Assembly (NCBI GenBank): GCA_027972325.1
Contig: JAPMOS010000074.1
Location: 1 to 64,000, forward strand
Origin: Paratrimastix pyriformis
Taxonomy: Eukaryota > Preaxostyla > Paratrimastigidae
Reading direction: 5' to 3'
DNA length: 64,000 nucleotides
Under the pieces are notes generated by a model, which saw only the letters and a list, made by a program, of their open reading frames with translations, was not told where the DNA came from and made no database searches. A program made the position numbers and the translations under genes. This document shows, in pieces, positions 31,461 through 42,236 of this stretch (positions within the stretch are counted from its first letter, which is position 1; each line of letters begins with the position of its first letter).

Positions 31461-33713
31461 CTATGGGCGGCCAGGTTCGATCTGGGCCCGCTGCAGCGCT
31501 CCCCACAGCGCCATCGCCGCATCCTTGGCGCTCCACTCATTCTCGCCTGGCGGCGGCGTGGCGGGGGCCTTGCGGAGGTCCTTGTAGATGACAATGCGCA
31601 GGGCCTGGTAAAACGGCCCCTGATAGAACTGGGGCCGCCCCTCACGCAACTGGCGCAGCGAGTGCGGGATCTGGGCCGCGGGCAGCAGCGGGTGGGCGTT
31701 CGGGCCGCCAGGGGCGGCGGTGCGTGGCAGGCGAAGGTGGGGGCGCACCTCGGCCAGGATGCCCTCCAGCACCTGCATCGCCTCGCGGAGAGGGTTGGGA
31801 GGACTGGGGGCAGGGGGAGATGGTCCCCGGGGGGCGGCAGGCGGAGAGGTCGATTGAGTGGGCTCTTTTTTTGGCTGTTGCGGTAGCCGCGCGGGAGCGG
31901 CTGTGGGGGGCACGGGCGCCCCGGTGATGACAGTGGGAGAATGCTTTGGGGGTGGGGGCGGTGGATGTTGGAGTTTCTCCTCGCGTACGGCTGAGGTGGC
32001 GCAGGCGGGCTCGGTCCGCGGGTGCTTGGCCGGGATGGCTGGAGGTTGAAGCGCCGGTTTGGGCGGCGACTTTCGGGGCGAAGTTTCCTCCGGGCTTTTG
32101 GCAGAAGATTTTTTCTTGGCGGGGGTGCGGGGCTTGGCGGACGTCTGGGGGAGGGGCTCCTGGCCAAACAAGGCCGGGGATGCCCGCTCAGTGGCGGTTA
32201 ATTTCCGGTGGCGGGCGCGGTACTCCCGTGCGAGGGTGGTCTGCCGTGGCAGGTGCAACAGCACCTCGGCGTGGAAGCGTGCGAACGGGGCGGGTTCGCC
32301 GGCCTCGAGGAATGCCAGCCAGGCCTGGCCCAGCACGGGCAGGGCCGCCTCGGGGAGGGTGCACGCCAGCAGGTCGATGTGGCTCAGGTCGACCGGCTCG
32401 GGCGAGGCGGTGCCCGTGATGAGGCCCAGGACCCACTGAGGGTAGGTGGGGAAGGTGATGCTCCTCGCGAGGGGGTCGCTCCCTCCGGGGGGGATGTTGT
32501 GGCATTGCCGTTGGGACCAGTGGCTCAGCAGGCGCGCCACGGTCAGGAGGACCTGGACGAGGGCCAGGGCATGCGGGCTGGAGGGAATCAGAGCCGTCCG
32601 TGTCCACGATCGGAGCAGGGGGACCACGGCCTCCGAGGGGGAGGCAGGCGGGTTGTGAGCCTCGGCGAGCAGGCCGGTCCAGATGGCGCAAGACACCCAA
32701 GGGCAGAGCGGTGGGGGCGTGGTCTCCTCGAGAGAGAACGGGATCAGCGTGTCCAAGAACCCACCGATCGACTCCGCCAATCCCCGGCAGAGCGCAGCCA
32801 CGGCCTCGAAGGGAAACGGCTCCTCCTCGGTCGGGGCACTCCCGCACCCGCACATGATGGCCGGGTCGGCCACCAGGCTTCGATCGGGAGCGGCAGATGA
32901 GATCCTCGGTGGGAAGAAGAAGCATGAAGCCACCAAACCAGCCAGCCGAATTGTGTCCTCCAGTGAAGTCGCCGTAGTTCCCTCGCCCAGTTCGAGAATG
33001 TGCGAGAGCAGTTGCTGGTGGAGAAGCCGAGGGGCGGAGGTTTCCGGGGCGACGTATGCGAAGAGGTCCTGTCGCTTCATCGGCAATAGGTTGACATCGC
33101 GGAGCCAGGCTTTCTCACGGGCTGCCCAGTCGCGGGCAGAGCAGAGCGCCCCCGTCAAGAGACAGCCGAGCAATCGGCGAGCGTTCCGGCACATGGGGCA
33201 CTCCAACCAAGTCGAAAACTCACTGATGCGCGCTCTTTTGAGGCCGTTGTGTGGAGATGATGTCGGTGGCACATTCCTGACGATGGAGACGGGGCGAACC
33301 AAATGGCAGGGACAATCAACCCCAAGGGCAGCCGAGATGAGCTCCTTGTGAAGAGGGTGGAGTGATGGGGGATCTCGAGAGCGTTTTTCGAAAGGGGAAT
33401 GGAGGGCGAACAGGATGGCACGTGAGACCGGCTCTTCAAGCGATTGATGGAGGTGGAGCAGCTGGAGAAGACTGATGCTGCCGGACGATTGGAGGACCGC
33501 CAAGATGTTGAAGGTTTTTTCGGGGGGAGATAAAAGAATCCGATCCAGCAAGCTTGCTCCTAAACAGGAAGTTGTGGGAAAATCGAGCAGACAGGAGCAC
33601 GGACCGAGCTCATTCCGACATATGAGGCCGCGCTGCTGCAAAATCAGAGCCTCCGAAAGAACTGTTCCCGGATCTTTCGCGTCCAGCAGAGCATCCAGAA
33701 TGGCATGGGACAA
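31461..33713 (-). CDS. Unidentified 750-residue protein
   Basis: One uninterrupted ORF, notable in this intron-rich window. The start is MSHAILDALLDAKDPGTV and the stop is at 31,461-31,463. The first 480 residues are Leu-rich and look helical, with scattered Cys pairs (CPCH, LECPMCRNARR, MCGCGS) that could bind zinc. Residues about 510-650 are Pro/Ser/Lys-rich and probably disordered. The last 100 residues (REAMQVLEGILAEVRPHLR ... YQGPFYQALRIVIYKDLR) are ordered again. I do not recognise a family. It is head-to-head (128 bp) with the six-TM gene and tail-to-tail with POLR3H. Confidence 0.75.
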   Translation of the reverse strand: MSHAILDALLDAKDPGTVLSEALILQQRGLICRNELGPCSCLLDFPTTSCLGASLLDRILLSPPEKTFNILAVLQSSGSISLLQLLHLHQSLEEPVSRAILFALHSPFEKRSRDPPSLHPLHKELISAALGVDCPCHLVRPVSIVRNVPPTSSPHNGLKRARISEFSTWLECPMCRNARRLLGCLLTGALCSARDWAAREKAWLRDVNLLPMKRQDLFAYVAPETSAPRLLHQQLLSHILELGEGTTATSLEDTIRLAGLVASCFFFPPRISSAAPDRSLVADPAIMCGCGSAPTEEEPFPFEAVAALCRGLAESIGGFLDTLIPFSLEETTPPPLCPWVSCAIWTGLLAEAHNPPASPSEAVVPLLRSWTRTALIPSSPHALALVQVLLTVARLLSHWSQRQCHNIPPGGSDPLARSITFPTYPQWVLGLITGTASPEPVDLSHIDLLACTLPEAALPVLGQAWLAFLEAGEPAPFARFHAEVLLHLPRQTTLAREYRARHRKLTATERASPALFGQEPLPQTSAKPRTPAKKKSSAKSPEETSPRKSPPKPALQPPAIPAKHPRTEPACATSAVREEKLQHPPPPPPKHSPTVITGAPVPPTAAPARLPQQPKKEPTQSTSPPAAPRGPSPPAPSPPNPLREAMQVLEGILAEVRPHLRLPRTAAPGGPNAHPLLPAAQIPHSLRQLREGRPQFYQGPFYQALRIVIYKDLRKAPATPPPGENEWSAKDAAMALWGALQRAQIEPGRP

Positions 33714-33841
33714 AGTGGCGACCTGTTCGCGCTGCGTTTCGGTTTTCCGTCCGGAATCTCAAATACCTGCAGGTTATTGTCGTAATCCTCTTGTAATGTG
33801 AAAAGTTCTCATTCTCCCTGCCACAAGGGAATCCATCAATT
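33714..33841. promoter_or_regulatory. Bidirectional promoter space, 750-aa protein / six-TM protein
   Basis: 128 bases lie between two divergent start codons. It is AT-richer than its surroundings. No other element is recognised. Confidence 0.5.
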
Positions 33842-36840
33842 ATGATTGTGTGTCGGCTCTTTTTGATCTTCGCCTTCGTGTCTTTCACCTTGGCGGAGTA
33901 TCAACAAGAAGAGCATCCTCGTATTCACCGCCACGTTACTTATCGACCTCTTCCACCTTCACCGGAACGTCGCGCAAGGTACGAGCAGGCACAGGTATCT
34001 CCTCCATCGCGCGCTTCCCGGTTCTTGAAGGTTTGTGAGCATTTGCCTGTCTTCGTTCACCTGGTAATGTTTTGCAGCCCTATCACGATTATGAACGCCG
34101 CTTCGCCGTTGAGTCTGAGGGTGAAACACTCTTTGGCCCTCCACCTCTGATCGAAGCCCCGCGTTACGAAGAGTACCCGCAACAAGAACACCAAGATCAA
34201 TTCCTCGCGAGTCCACCAGCCGAACAGCCCTTTGAAAACAATGAACAAACTGTTCCCGAAGAACCTGTCCCGCAACCAAGCCTCAATAAGCAGAAGCTGG
34301 CGAAGACCCTGGAAACCGTGGGGACGTTGGGTTCCAAGACTGGCCAGGCCATCGGGTCTTTGGGCCACAAGACCGGAAAGATGTTTGGTCTGCAACATAT
34401 GTGTCTTTTGATGCCCTATTCTGGCTGTAGTCACTGCCGGCTCGGCTGCCTCCCGTCATATCGACTCGACCGCTGATGCGGTCAGGGTTCGCAGCGCCAA
34501 CACCCTGCCGGGTCTTGTGTCCTCCTTCACTCCGCTGACATGGGCCCTCTGGCTCCTGGTTCTTTCGTCGATTGTCTCTCTCATCGGTCTGAGCCTACAC
34601 ATCACCCATCGTAACATGGCTCACCTACCCCAGGGAAACGCAACCTTGTGCAAGCCAACTTGGGTGGCACTCCATCTGAGACACGTCGCTCGCGTGCGGT
34701 TCTTCCCCCAGCCAGCACGCCCCAGAGTCGTCGCAAGGCCGCGCGTGCCGCTCACCGGACACCCCAGCTGGGGGATGTCGACGAGAACATGGCCGACGAG
34801 GACACCGAGTACACCGGGATCGGGTGGCGCCAGGAGCCCTGGGCCCACCGGCTCAAGAGGTACACCCGCGACGGGGGTCGGGTCTGTCCGACCGAGCCTG
34901 CAACCATCATTGGCCACATCCCCACGTAGATTGTGGGCTTGACCGTCTTGGTTGTTCTCTTCCTCCGCGGCATCTTTGTGGGCCATGCCCTCACGCGCGG
35001 GTCTGCGTCCCCCTGCCGATGGCAGCATGCCCCTCCTCATGTCCGCTGTCTTTTCCCACGGCGTCTCCCTGGGCAGTCGGATCAACCTGCTCTTCATCGC
35101 GGCCCTGGCGTACGTCCTCTCCACGGCCGTCCTGGGGCTGGTCGGCCTGAAGTCCCCCAAGTGCCGCGTCACCCACTTGTCCGCCGCCCACCGCTCTCCT
35201 TGCGCTTGGCCGCCCGTCGGACCGAAAGCTCATCGCCGTGCTTTTTCTTCATCCGCGGGGCTGCCCCCCCCCCCCCCCCCCCCCCCCTCCCCGCAGCCGG
35301 CTGGTGCGCGTGCTGGCTTTCATGCTGGCCTTCGTGCTGCTCTTTGTGGCCACCGCGGGCGGGTCGCGCGTGGGCGAGGCCTTCACCCCCTTCTGGCGCA
35401 GCTACTTCGTGCGCTTCGGTCCGCGTTGCACTCGCGTGGCCGTGCCCCTTCTGTTGTACCTCTTCGTCTTTTATGCGGTTGTCATGGCCTCAGCCCTGCC
35501 CTCCTGGTATATCGGCTTCTAATGGTCGGCGCGCTCGCATCGGTGGGCGGGCGCTTGTACAGTGTTCACCTTTGTGCCGCTGCTGCTGTCGCTGTGGTCG
35601 CTGCTTCGGGCCTGGAAGATCCGCCGGGTCGAGATGCGGGCCCTCTACCGCAAGAAGGTCCGCGGGACCATCCCGACGCATATTCTGTGCGCCCCCCCCC
35701 CCCCCCCCCCCCCCCCGGCATAGTTCTTACTCACCGATCTTCTGTCGCCGGCAGGTGGATAGCCCCCAGTCCTCGTCGACTCAGCTCCGGGCGAAGGTCG
35801 CCACCGCCAACACCGCCAGCACCCCGTCCGTCCCGCGGCCCTCAGGCTACCAGACGCCGACACCCCGTCAGGCGTCCGGGACGCCCGTGAACAGCCCGCA
35901 CTCGTCCATCATCGCCCCCGGGGTCCCGGCGGCCGGTGGCTTCGACCCACAGACTGGTCCGGTGCTCGCCGCCTTCCCACGTTCCTCCCCAAACCCTTCC
36001 CTTCACCTCGCCTGAAAGGGCAATCCTCCTTTCTCTGTGGCACTGGCCCTGCTCATCCAACACACGCTGCCCTCCTCCTCCCCCACCAGTTGTGGTCAAT
36101 TCAGCCGCAGCATCGTCACCCGTGCGGCCGGCCCTCAATCCTCTGGTGGCCTCGGGCCCTCTGCCTGGGCCCCTACCGACCCTCTCGATGGCGCCTTGCC
36201 CACCCGTCGTGGGGCAGCCCCGGCCCCGTGCCGCCCTGGTCACCCTCGAGCCGGCCGCCCATGGGGCCCTGCTCGCCCACTCGGCCACCATCTCGGGCCC
36301 CATCTGCGCCGCCTCACGCCCCATGGCTCCGGCTCCGGCTCAGCCCCAGCCCCAGCGCCGTTCTCCGCCGACCCCAGCCAAGGCCGGCTCCCCCGGTCAG
36401 CTGACCAAGTCGGGCCGGCAGAAGCAGCGCAAGTCGCCCAAGGTCGTCCGTCCCCTGCCCGCCCGTCCTCCTGGCCTTCCCTTGCCTCCCCATCTCGGCC
36501 TGGCTCACAAGCAGTATCTTGGCAGGTGCTGGACACGGTTAAGGTCACCCAGCCCGGAGCTACGGCCACGATGGCTCCGAGCGCCGGCCTCCTCGCGGCA
36601 TTCAGCGCGCCCGCGTACCCCTACCCCACCGCCCCGCCACCACCACCTGGGGTGATGGTCTGTGGCCCGTTCGGCGGCCGTGTGGTGGGTGAGGATGTCC
36701 TGGCCCGCCGCTCCGTCCCAACGACCCGCAAAAACTCCTTTTCGCTTCTTCCCCTCACGTGGCAGCCCGCCACGGCGACTCCTGCGGCTGTTCCCCTGGG
36801 CCCACCGCCTTCGGCCCCGATGGCTCTCCGGTCCGCCGAT
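33842..36840 (+). CDS. Multi-pass membrane protein with signal peptide, unknown family
   Basis: Exon 1 starts with a good signal peptide, MIVCRLFLIFAFVSFTLAEY. Exon 2 (about 34,078-34,390) is acidic/Pro-rich and soluble. Exons 3 onward carry hydrophobic helices, including LTWALWLLVLSSIVSLIGL, IVGLTVLVVLFLRGIFVG, INLLFIAALAYVLSTAVLG, VLAFMLAFVLLFVATAG, VAVPLLLYLFVFYAVVMAS and FTFVPLLLSLWSLLRAW, followed by a basic RVEMRALYRKKVRG. The C-terminal part (35,760-36,840) is Pro/Ala/Ser-rich. Introns of 23 nt (34,611-34,633) and 25 nt (35,001-35,025) are fixed by frame. No family is recognised. No clear stop codon is found before LINE B fragment 37,066, so the 3' end is uncertain and may be affected by that insertion. 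Confidence 0.6.
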
Positions 36841-37065
36841 CTGTTCGACTCATTTTACCCACTTTCGACCATCGTAGCATTTATACGCCAACCTCCCCTC
36901 GGCGGAAGGATGCGGGCGCCTCTCCAATCCACTAAAACCTCGAATATGTTTCTGATGGCCACGGAAAATGTTCGCCCGAAAAAGGAGATCGATTTTGTGC
37001 ATCTCGTGACGTCGAGAACGATCGCAATGGCTCCCGAATCGGGTGGGCCGGGGGAAGGGAAATTG
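36841..37065. other. Short region before LINE B fragment
   Basis: AT-richer stretch of 225 bases. It is open in one + frame but shows no recognisable domain. It may be the end of the six-TM gene or its 3' untranslated region. Confidence 0.3.
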
Positions 37066-37968
37066 GGACATGAGCCCAGCGGGACGCCGCATAGCGGCCC
37101 AGCTGCGCGCAGGAATGTACATGAACGGTGAGTTCCTGCGCACCTGGAAGGCCAGACCGGAGGCGAAGCGCGGGGGGGCCTGCATCTGCTGCAGCGATGC
37201 GGGGCCACTCGAGGACGCCCAGCACATCATCCAGCAGTGCCCTGCCTACGAAGAGCTGCGCAAGAAGGCCTGGGACCGCCTCCACGCGGCCCTGGGGGCC
37301 CCGGACTGGGCCCGTCTCGAGGCCCTGGGTGCGGACAAGTGGCAGGTCATGATCGGACGGCCGGCCGCTGGTTGGGGGCGCCTGACTTGTGAGGCCGTCA
37401 ACCGGATTGCGGGTGACTTCTTGGCCCAGGCCCATGCACGCCGGCTGCAACTGCTCAAGGCGCAACGAGCCGAGCCACCGCGGACGGCCGGCGAACGGAG
37501 GGCCCGGCGGGAGACGACACCACCGGGGCCGAGCCAAGGAAGGCTGCCTGCTGTGCCCATCCAGCAGACTAGCGGCCACCAGAACGAGGCCTCCACTACA
37601 TAGCAATGGACCGAACCCCTCTCCTCTGCGGGTGGACGACGGCAGCGTCAGGCTCGCTGGGTGGGCTCGTCCTCAAAACCTGCGGGGAGGGGGGGGGAAG
37701 TCTTTGGTCGTCGCTCTTCTATCCACCTTCTCCTGTCTTGTTTTCGGGGCGACCTAGGATGGTGGCATACCGACCAAGTGCAACCGCGAGGCCGAGGCTT
37801 ACCGGCCGGCTCAATGCCGAAGGAGGTGGGGATGATGAGAGGCGATGCCGTTTGAGCCGATGAGGCGAGGCCTATCGGGGGTGATGAGGTGCGGGGGAAT
37901 TGGGGGATAAAACCTTTTGTGGCGATCTCTTTCTCATGGTTCCTTAGTTAGCCTCACACTGGGGTCGT
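37066..37968 (+). mobile_element. LINE B 3' fragment (second copy)
   Basis: Matches 8,157-9,040 in order: PAGRRIAAQLRAGMY, the Cys/His cluster GGACICCSDAGPLEDAQHI, VPIQQTSGHQNEAS and stop at about 37,603, then a shared 3' untranslated region, GGATAAAACCTTTTG and TTAGCCTCACAC. The ORF is still open through the fragment, so it is a fairly young 5'-truncated insertion, as LINEs commonly leave. It ends about 70 bp before the next start codon. Confidence 0.85.
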
Positions 37969-38037
37969 CTCTTACACCAGACACGAAAACCCCGGAAGGA
38001 GTGCCTGTCTCGGCCCAATCTCCTGCCACACACCGCC

Positions 38038-39279
38038 ATGGCAGCTCCCGTCCCTCAAGAGCGTGTCTTGCGCCCGCTTATCTTTCAGGAGACCATCTAC
38101 TGCATGATGGGAACCCTGTGCATCACGGGGACCAGGGTAGTCGAGGAGGCTGATGCTCCTCTCCACCGGAGTGACTTTGAGCGTGCCGTTTCCCTTGCTC
38201 AGCACCGCCACGAAATGCTGAGTACAGTTTCTCGTGGAAAGGATCTTGTTCTTGTCCCAGGAATGCAAATCCCATTCCGGTGGATTGAGAAATCTGCGGA
38301 CGAGGGTATTGATGCAGCTCTGGCCGAGGACGCGAATGAGGCTCTTAGCACGTCCACAGCGATCTTCCGAGTCAACGTTTATCACTATCCGAACGGCCAA
38401 CTCGATTTCATCATTGCCGGCGCCCATGCCTTTTTTGATGGGCATGCGATCATGAGTCTCCACCTCGAGCTGTTGCAGTACCTCTCAACACCCGCTTCGG
38501 ACTGGAGCCACCTGACCACCGTCCCGCAAATCTGCATCTTGGACCACTTCCCCCCAGGTCGGTGCGATTCTTCTTCTGACCCCTCCTGACCCCGTGGTCT
38601 TCCAGGGTACGACCGGACGCCCTTCCCTCCGCACCCCGATGCCTCGGAGCTTGTCACCCTCACCCCCCGGCTCTCACCCCGGCCGAGTCCCCCGCCGAGG
38701 GCGCCCCGCCCGTCCGGCAGACCGAAGCCCAGGAGCTGACCGAGGCCGAGACGGCGGCCCTGCTGGCCCGGTGCAAGAAAGAGGGCGTCACCCCCACGGC
38801 CCTGCTGAGCGCCATCATGGCCATCGTCACGGCCGCCACGTACGCCGAGGGCAAGGTCTGCCCCCCCCCCCCCCCCCCCCTCAAGAGAGAGGAAGGACAC
38901 CGCAAGAAGTATAGGCACAAATTCACGTGGGAAGCGTCAAAGTCAAGCAGTGTCCACCAGACCAACATACGCAAGCAGGCAGCAGCGAACAAGGGTCAGT
39001 CAACGGCAAAGCGCTCAGGCGGAAGAGCACGTCAACATCCGAAACCGAAAGTCAGGACCCACAAGGAATCCGTCACATGGTGTGGATGGACAGCCACGCT
39101 CTCTGTCGCGCCAAAGGGGGTCCCCGACACAGGCAAGACAAGGGGCAATCGGAGCATATGACGACACAGACCTTTTCAATTGGGCGCGCAAGAAAAATGT
39201 CGATGGCGAGCACGGACGGGACGGCAACGAACGGGGATGGGTCGTCGGGACAGCGCGCCAGGGACGGGATGTAGGGCAC

Positions 39280-39310
<31 letters not shown>

Positions 39311-40503
39311 ACACACACATTCGTGCTGTCTCTTCTACCTCTCTGGTTTCTGGTTTTTGTTTTTCCGTTACTTCTTTCCTTCTTTACGACACGCACACAC
39401 AGACGCACACACGGGTGCAGTGATATTCGTGCGTCACTTCGACCTCTCTGCTTTTTATTTTCCACGTTGCTTCTGTATGACACACGCACACACAACACAA
39501 ACACCCGACCCACGCTGATCTGCACTTCTTACCCCATTCACAGGACCCCGCCGGCGTGCCTGCGCGGCTGCGTGTGCACGGCAACACGACCATGGACTGG
39601 AGCAAGTTCATGGTGGGCATCCCCTCCCTGGAGGCCCACGGGGGAGCCAACCCCACCGGGGCACACGTCATCTGCGCCAGCGGCACCAACCCCGTCGTCC
39701 TCGACGTCCGTCCGCCCTCCCGGGGACGGCGACTGGATGATGGCTGGATGATGGCTGGATGATGATGGTGGTGTGGTGATGTTGATGTTGATGATGTTGG
39801 GTGATGAGAATGGTGATGATTGTGTGTGTATGCTGATGGTAATGATTGGGTCATGGTGATGACGTTTGTGCTCTGGTGGCTATCCCCCACAGGTTGACGC
39901 GGCCTCGGAGCAGACCGTCTGGGACATGGCCCGGACGGCCCGGGACACCCTGCGGACCATGATGGCCCGGTGCGAGGGCCTGGGGGTCTTCCTGAACATG
40001 TCCCAGATGCGCGCCATGCAGGAGGGCACCCTGGCCGGCCCTCCGACCCCCGCATACTTCCTTTCCAACCTCGGTCCGTCATCTAAGTGTCTGCCTCCGG
40101 TGTGTCTCTTTGTGTGTGTGTATGTGTGTGTGTGGGGGGAAGTGGGGGGGGCATCGCAAGGCACCTCGTTCGCAGTACTAACGGACCTCCATTGTGCAGG
40201 CTCGGTTGCGGTGAGCCCCCAGTACCCCGCCCATCCCAGCCCCGGCCACCCTGCCCGGTTCCGGGTGGCGGCGGTCCGGGTGACGGTCGGCGGGGATCGC
40301 ATCCCGGCCCCGGCCCTCTTCGTGATCACCTACACGGCCCTGGGGCGCTTCTGCCTGACCCTGCCCGTGACCAGGCCCCCTGGCCCCGCGAGTACACCGC
40401 CCGCTTCATGCGGCGGGTTGCGGGCCTGCTGCGGTGCGCCATGGGCCCCGAGGCGGCGCCCCTGCCGATGCGCGAGCTGACCGCACGGGTGTGGGCACTG
40501 TAA
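38038..40503 (+). CDS. Condensation/acyltransferase-superfamily enzyme
   Basis: About 450 residues in five exons. Exon 1 (38,038-38,558) encodes MAAPVPQERVLRPLIFQ and, near residue 130, LDFIIAGAHAFFDGHAIM. The last is the HHxxxDG motif with the first His replaced by Ala and the catalytic second His kept. Exon 2 has TAALLARCKKEGVTPTALLS, typical of alcohol acetyltransferase/PapA-type condensation folds. Exon 4 ends PTPAYFLSNLG, the conserved SNLG element. Exon 5 gives ITYTALGRFCLTL and ends MRELTARVWAL (stop 40,501-40,503). The family transfers acyl groups from CoA or carrier proteins to alcohols or amines; the substrate is unknown. Introns start GTCGGT, GTCTGC, GTCCGT and GTCCGT. An apparent frame slip near 40,365-40,380 in the last exon is either a sequencing error or a mutation. 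Confidence 0.7.
38862..39320 (+). repeat. Poly-C tracts and CA run in acyltransferase intron 2
   Basis: Two C runs (38,862-38,880 and 39,280-39,297) and a CA microsatellite (39,297-39,320) lie in one 690-base intron whose sense strand is +. Confidence 0.9.
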
Positions 40504-40654
40504 TGCGGGCAGGTGGGCCGATATCAACAAGAGAAGTGTGTCTGTGTGAGGTGAGGCGGTTGGCTTGGGGGGGTGTCGATCAAGTGCCGCCGGGCAGGGC
40601 CAGCACCTTGCGAGAGCGCCGGGACGCGGGGAGGCGAGCGGTCAGGGGTATGTC

Positions 40655-40685
<31 letters not shown>

Positions 40686-40718
40686 CCCCCATTGAGTCCC
40701 CAGAGTGGAAGGCTACTC
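40504..40718 (+). other. Intergenic space with poly-C run
   Basis: About 215 bases between the acyltransferase stop and the F-box/SPRY start. It includes a C run at 40,650-40,684. No gene is seen. Confidence 0.5.
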
Positions 40719-42140
40719 ATGACGAGAGAGTCTCAAAAGCCCTCTCTCCATCCGGGTATGACAACGCTGTTGCATCTCCCCGACGAGTTGTTTTTCTTGG
40801 TTTCTCTCCAAATTGAACGGCGCAAACTTGGGTCTGTCTTTCTGGCAGGCCAGAAGGTGCTCCGCGCTGTTGACCAATGAGGAGGTCAGTCCGGCTCTGG
40901 GCATTTCATTGGGAGCTCTTCCTTTCTAGTTTTGGCGGAACTGGTGCCGAACTGGCTCGGCATCAACAAACTTGACGATAAGGTTCCGACCTTCCGCGAA
41001 GCAGCGCGAGCCGGCGTCGAGTTTGTTTGGGATCCCCTTCATTCGAAACCAACTCTGGCCTTTTCCGATGTCCGCAGCCATCTCCTCCTGGCTTTTGTCG
41101 CCGTTCTGCCAAAAACAGGGGAATCGGGTTGTGACTACCCTGGAGGAAGATGGCTCAAACAGCGTTGCTATGGGCCGGACCGTCTTTCGCCCGGGTGATT
41201 GCCGCTTTGGGGAGATTCACATCCTGAGCAGCTCCACCAATGGGCCGGCGGTCTGTCCCCCACTCCGGGCGGCCCACATAACCCCCGGCCCAGTTCACCT
41301 TCGGCGTGGAAAAAGCAGATTACGCTCAGTACGGACAGTACCTCAGCGGCCCCACCAATTCCAGCAACCCCACAAACGCCCGCTTTCTCCAGGTCCGGGC
41401 TGCCCCCCTTTCTCCTCGCAGGCGCTCTCTCTCGCACCCACCACGTGCGCGGTGCACGACGACACAGTGCTGGCTGCGCGCATTCGTTTCTGGCCACACA
41501 CGACGCACAACATACAAGACACAACACACACAACACACAAACACACAAACACACAAACACACAAACACACAAACACACAAACACACATGATGATCTTTGA
41601 GCCTGTTGGATATACAGTGCTCAGAGGAAACACGAACACACAACGCACAACAACGCACAACACAACACACAACACAACACACACGCATGACATCCAACAC
41701 ACGCGCATGACACTCACACAACACACAACACGACACACAGGTTTATCTTGACCTGCGCACGCCGGGCGACGAGTACATCGCCCTGTCCATCGATGGGGTC
41801 CTGGATCAAATGTGCCCACTCCGGGAATTCTGGGCCCGCGAGGATTGGGTCAGGGTCGGCCTTCGGCCCGCCGTCAGTATGTGGTTCGTCGGATACCCCT
41901 GGGGTTCGTCCACTCTCCTCGGTCCCGTCGTCGGGTATGTGGCTCGGCGGGGGTTCGATCCGCAATCTCATTCCCACCATCACCCTCTGACCTTCAGGTT
42001 TGACGGCAACACCCTCGAACTGTGCGGCGGGCGGGTGGCCCCCAGGCGATGCTGGACGAGGTCGCCAGGCGCCGAGGCACGCCGGAAAGATGAGTGGCGC
42101 GCGGTGGCGCTGGGAGCGGTGGAGGGGCAATGCAGGGAAC
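40719..42140 (+). CDS. F-box-like / B30.2-SPRY domain protein
   Basis: The first exon contains MTTLLHLPDELFFL, and after an intron RRCSALLTNEE, an F-box-like start. The central part reads WDPLHSKPTLAFSDVRSHLL, then after a 16- or 22-nt intron (ending 41,118) GNRVVTTLEEDGSNSVAMG and FRPGDCRFGEIHI. Next come FTFGVEKADYAQYGQYLSG (about 41,300), VYLDLRTPGDEYIALSIDG (about 41,741) and LRPAVSMW joined to FDGNTLELCGG (about 41,998). The order (turn, conserved GEIHI strand, LDLxxxxIALSIDG, PAVSxW) is that of SPRY domains in FBXO45-type ubiquitin-ligase adaptors. The F-box call is weaker than SPRY. The 3' end is not resolved. The intron at about 41,500-41,740 is a CA-rich repeat. Confidence 0.55.
41520..41740 (+). 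repeat. AACACAC-type low-complexity array
   Basis: ACAC-rich repeats, including about eight AAACACAC units (41,530-41,588), fill the intron before the exon starting at 41,741. Confidence 0.85.
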
Positions 42141-42205
42141 CAGCCACTGCCGCCCTCTTCATTCTCTCTCTCTCTCTCTTCGCCTTCGGCCCCCCCCGCC
42201 CCCCC

Positions 42206-42236
<31 letters not shown>

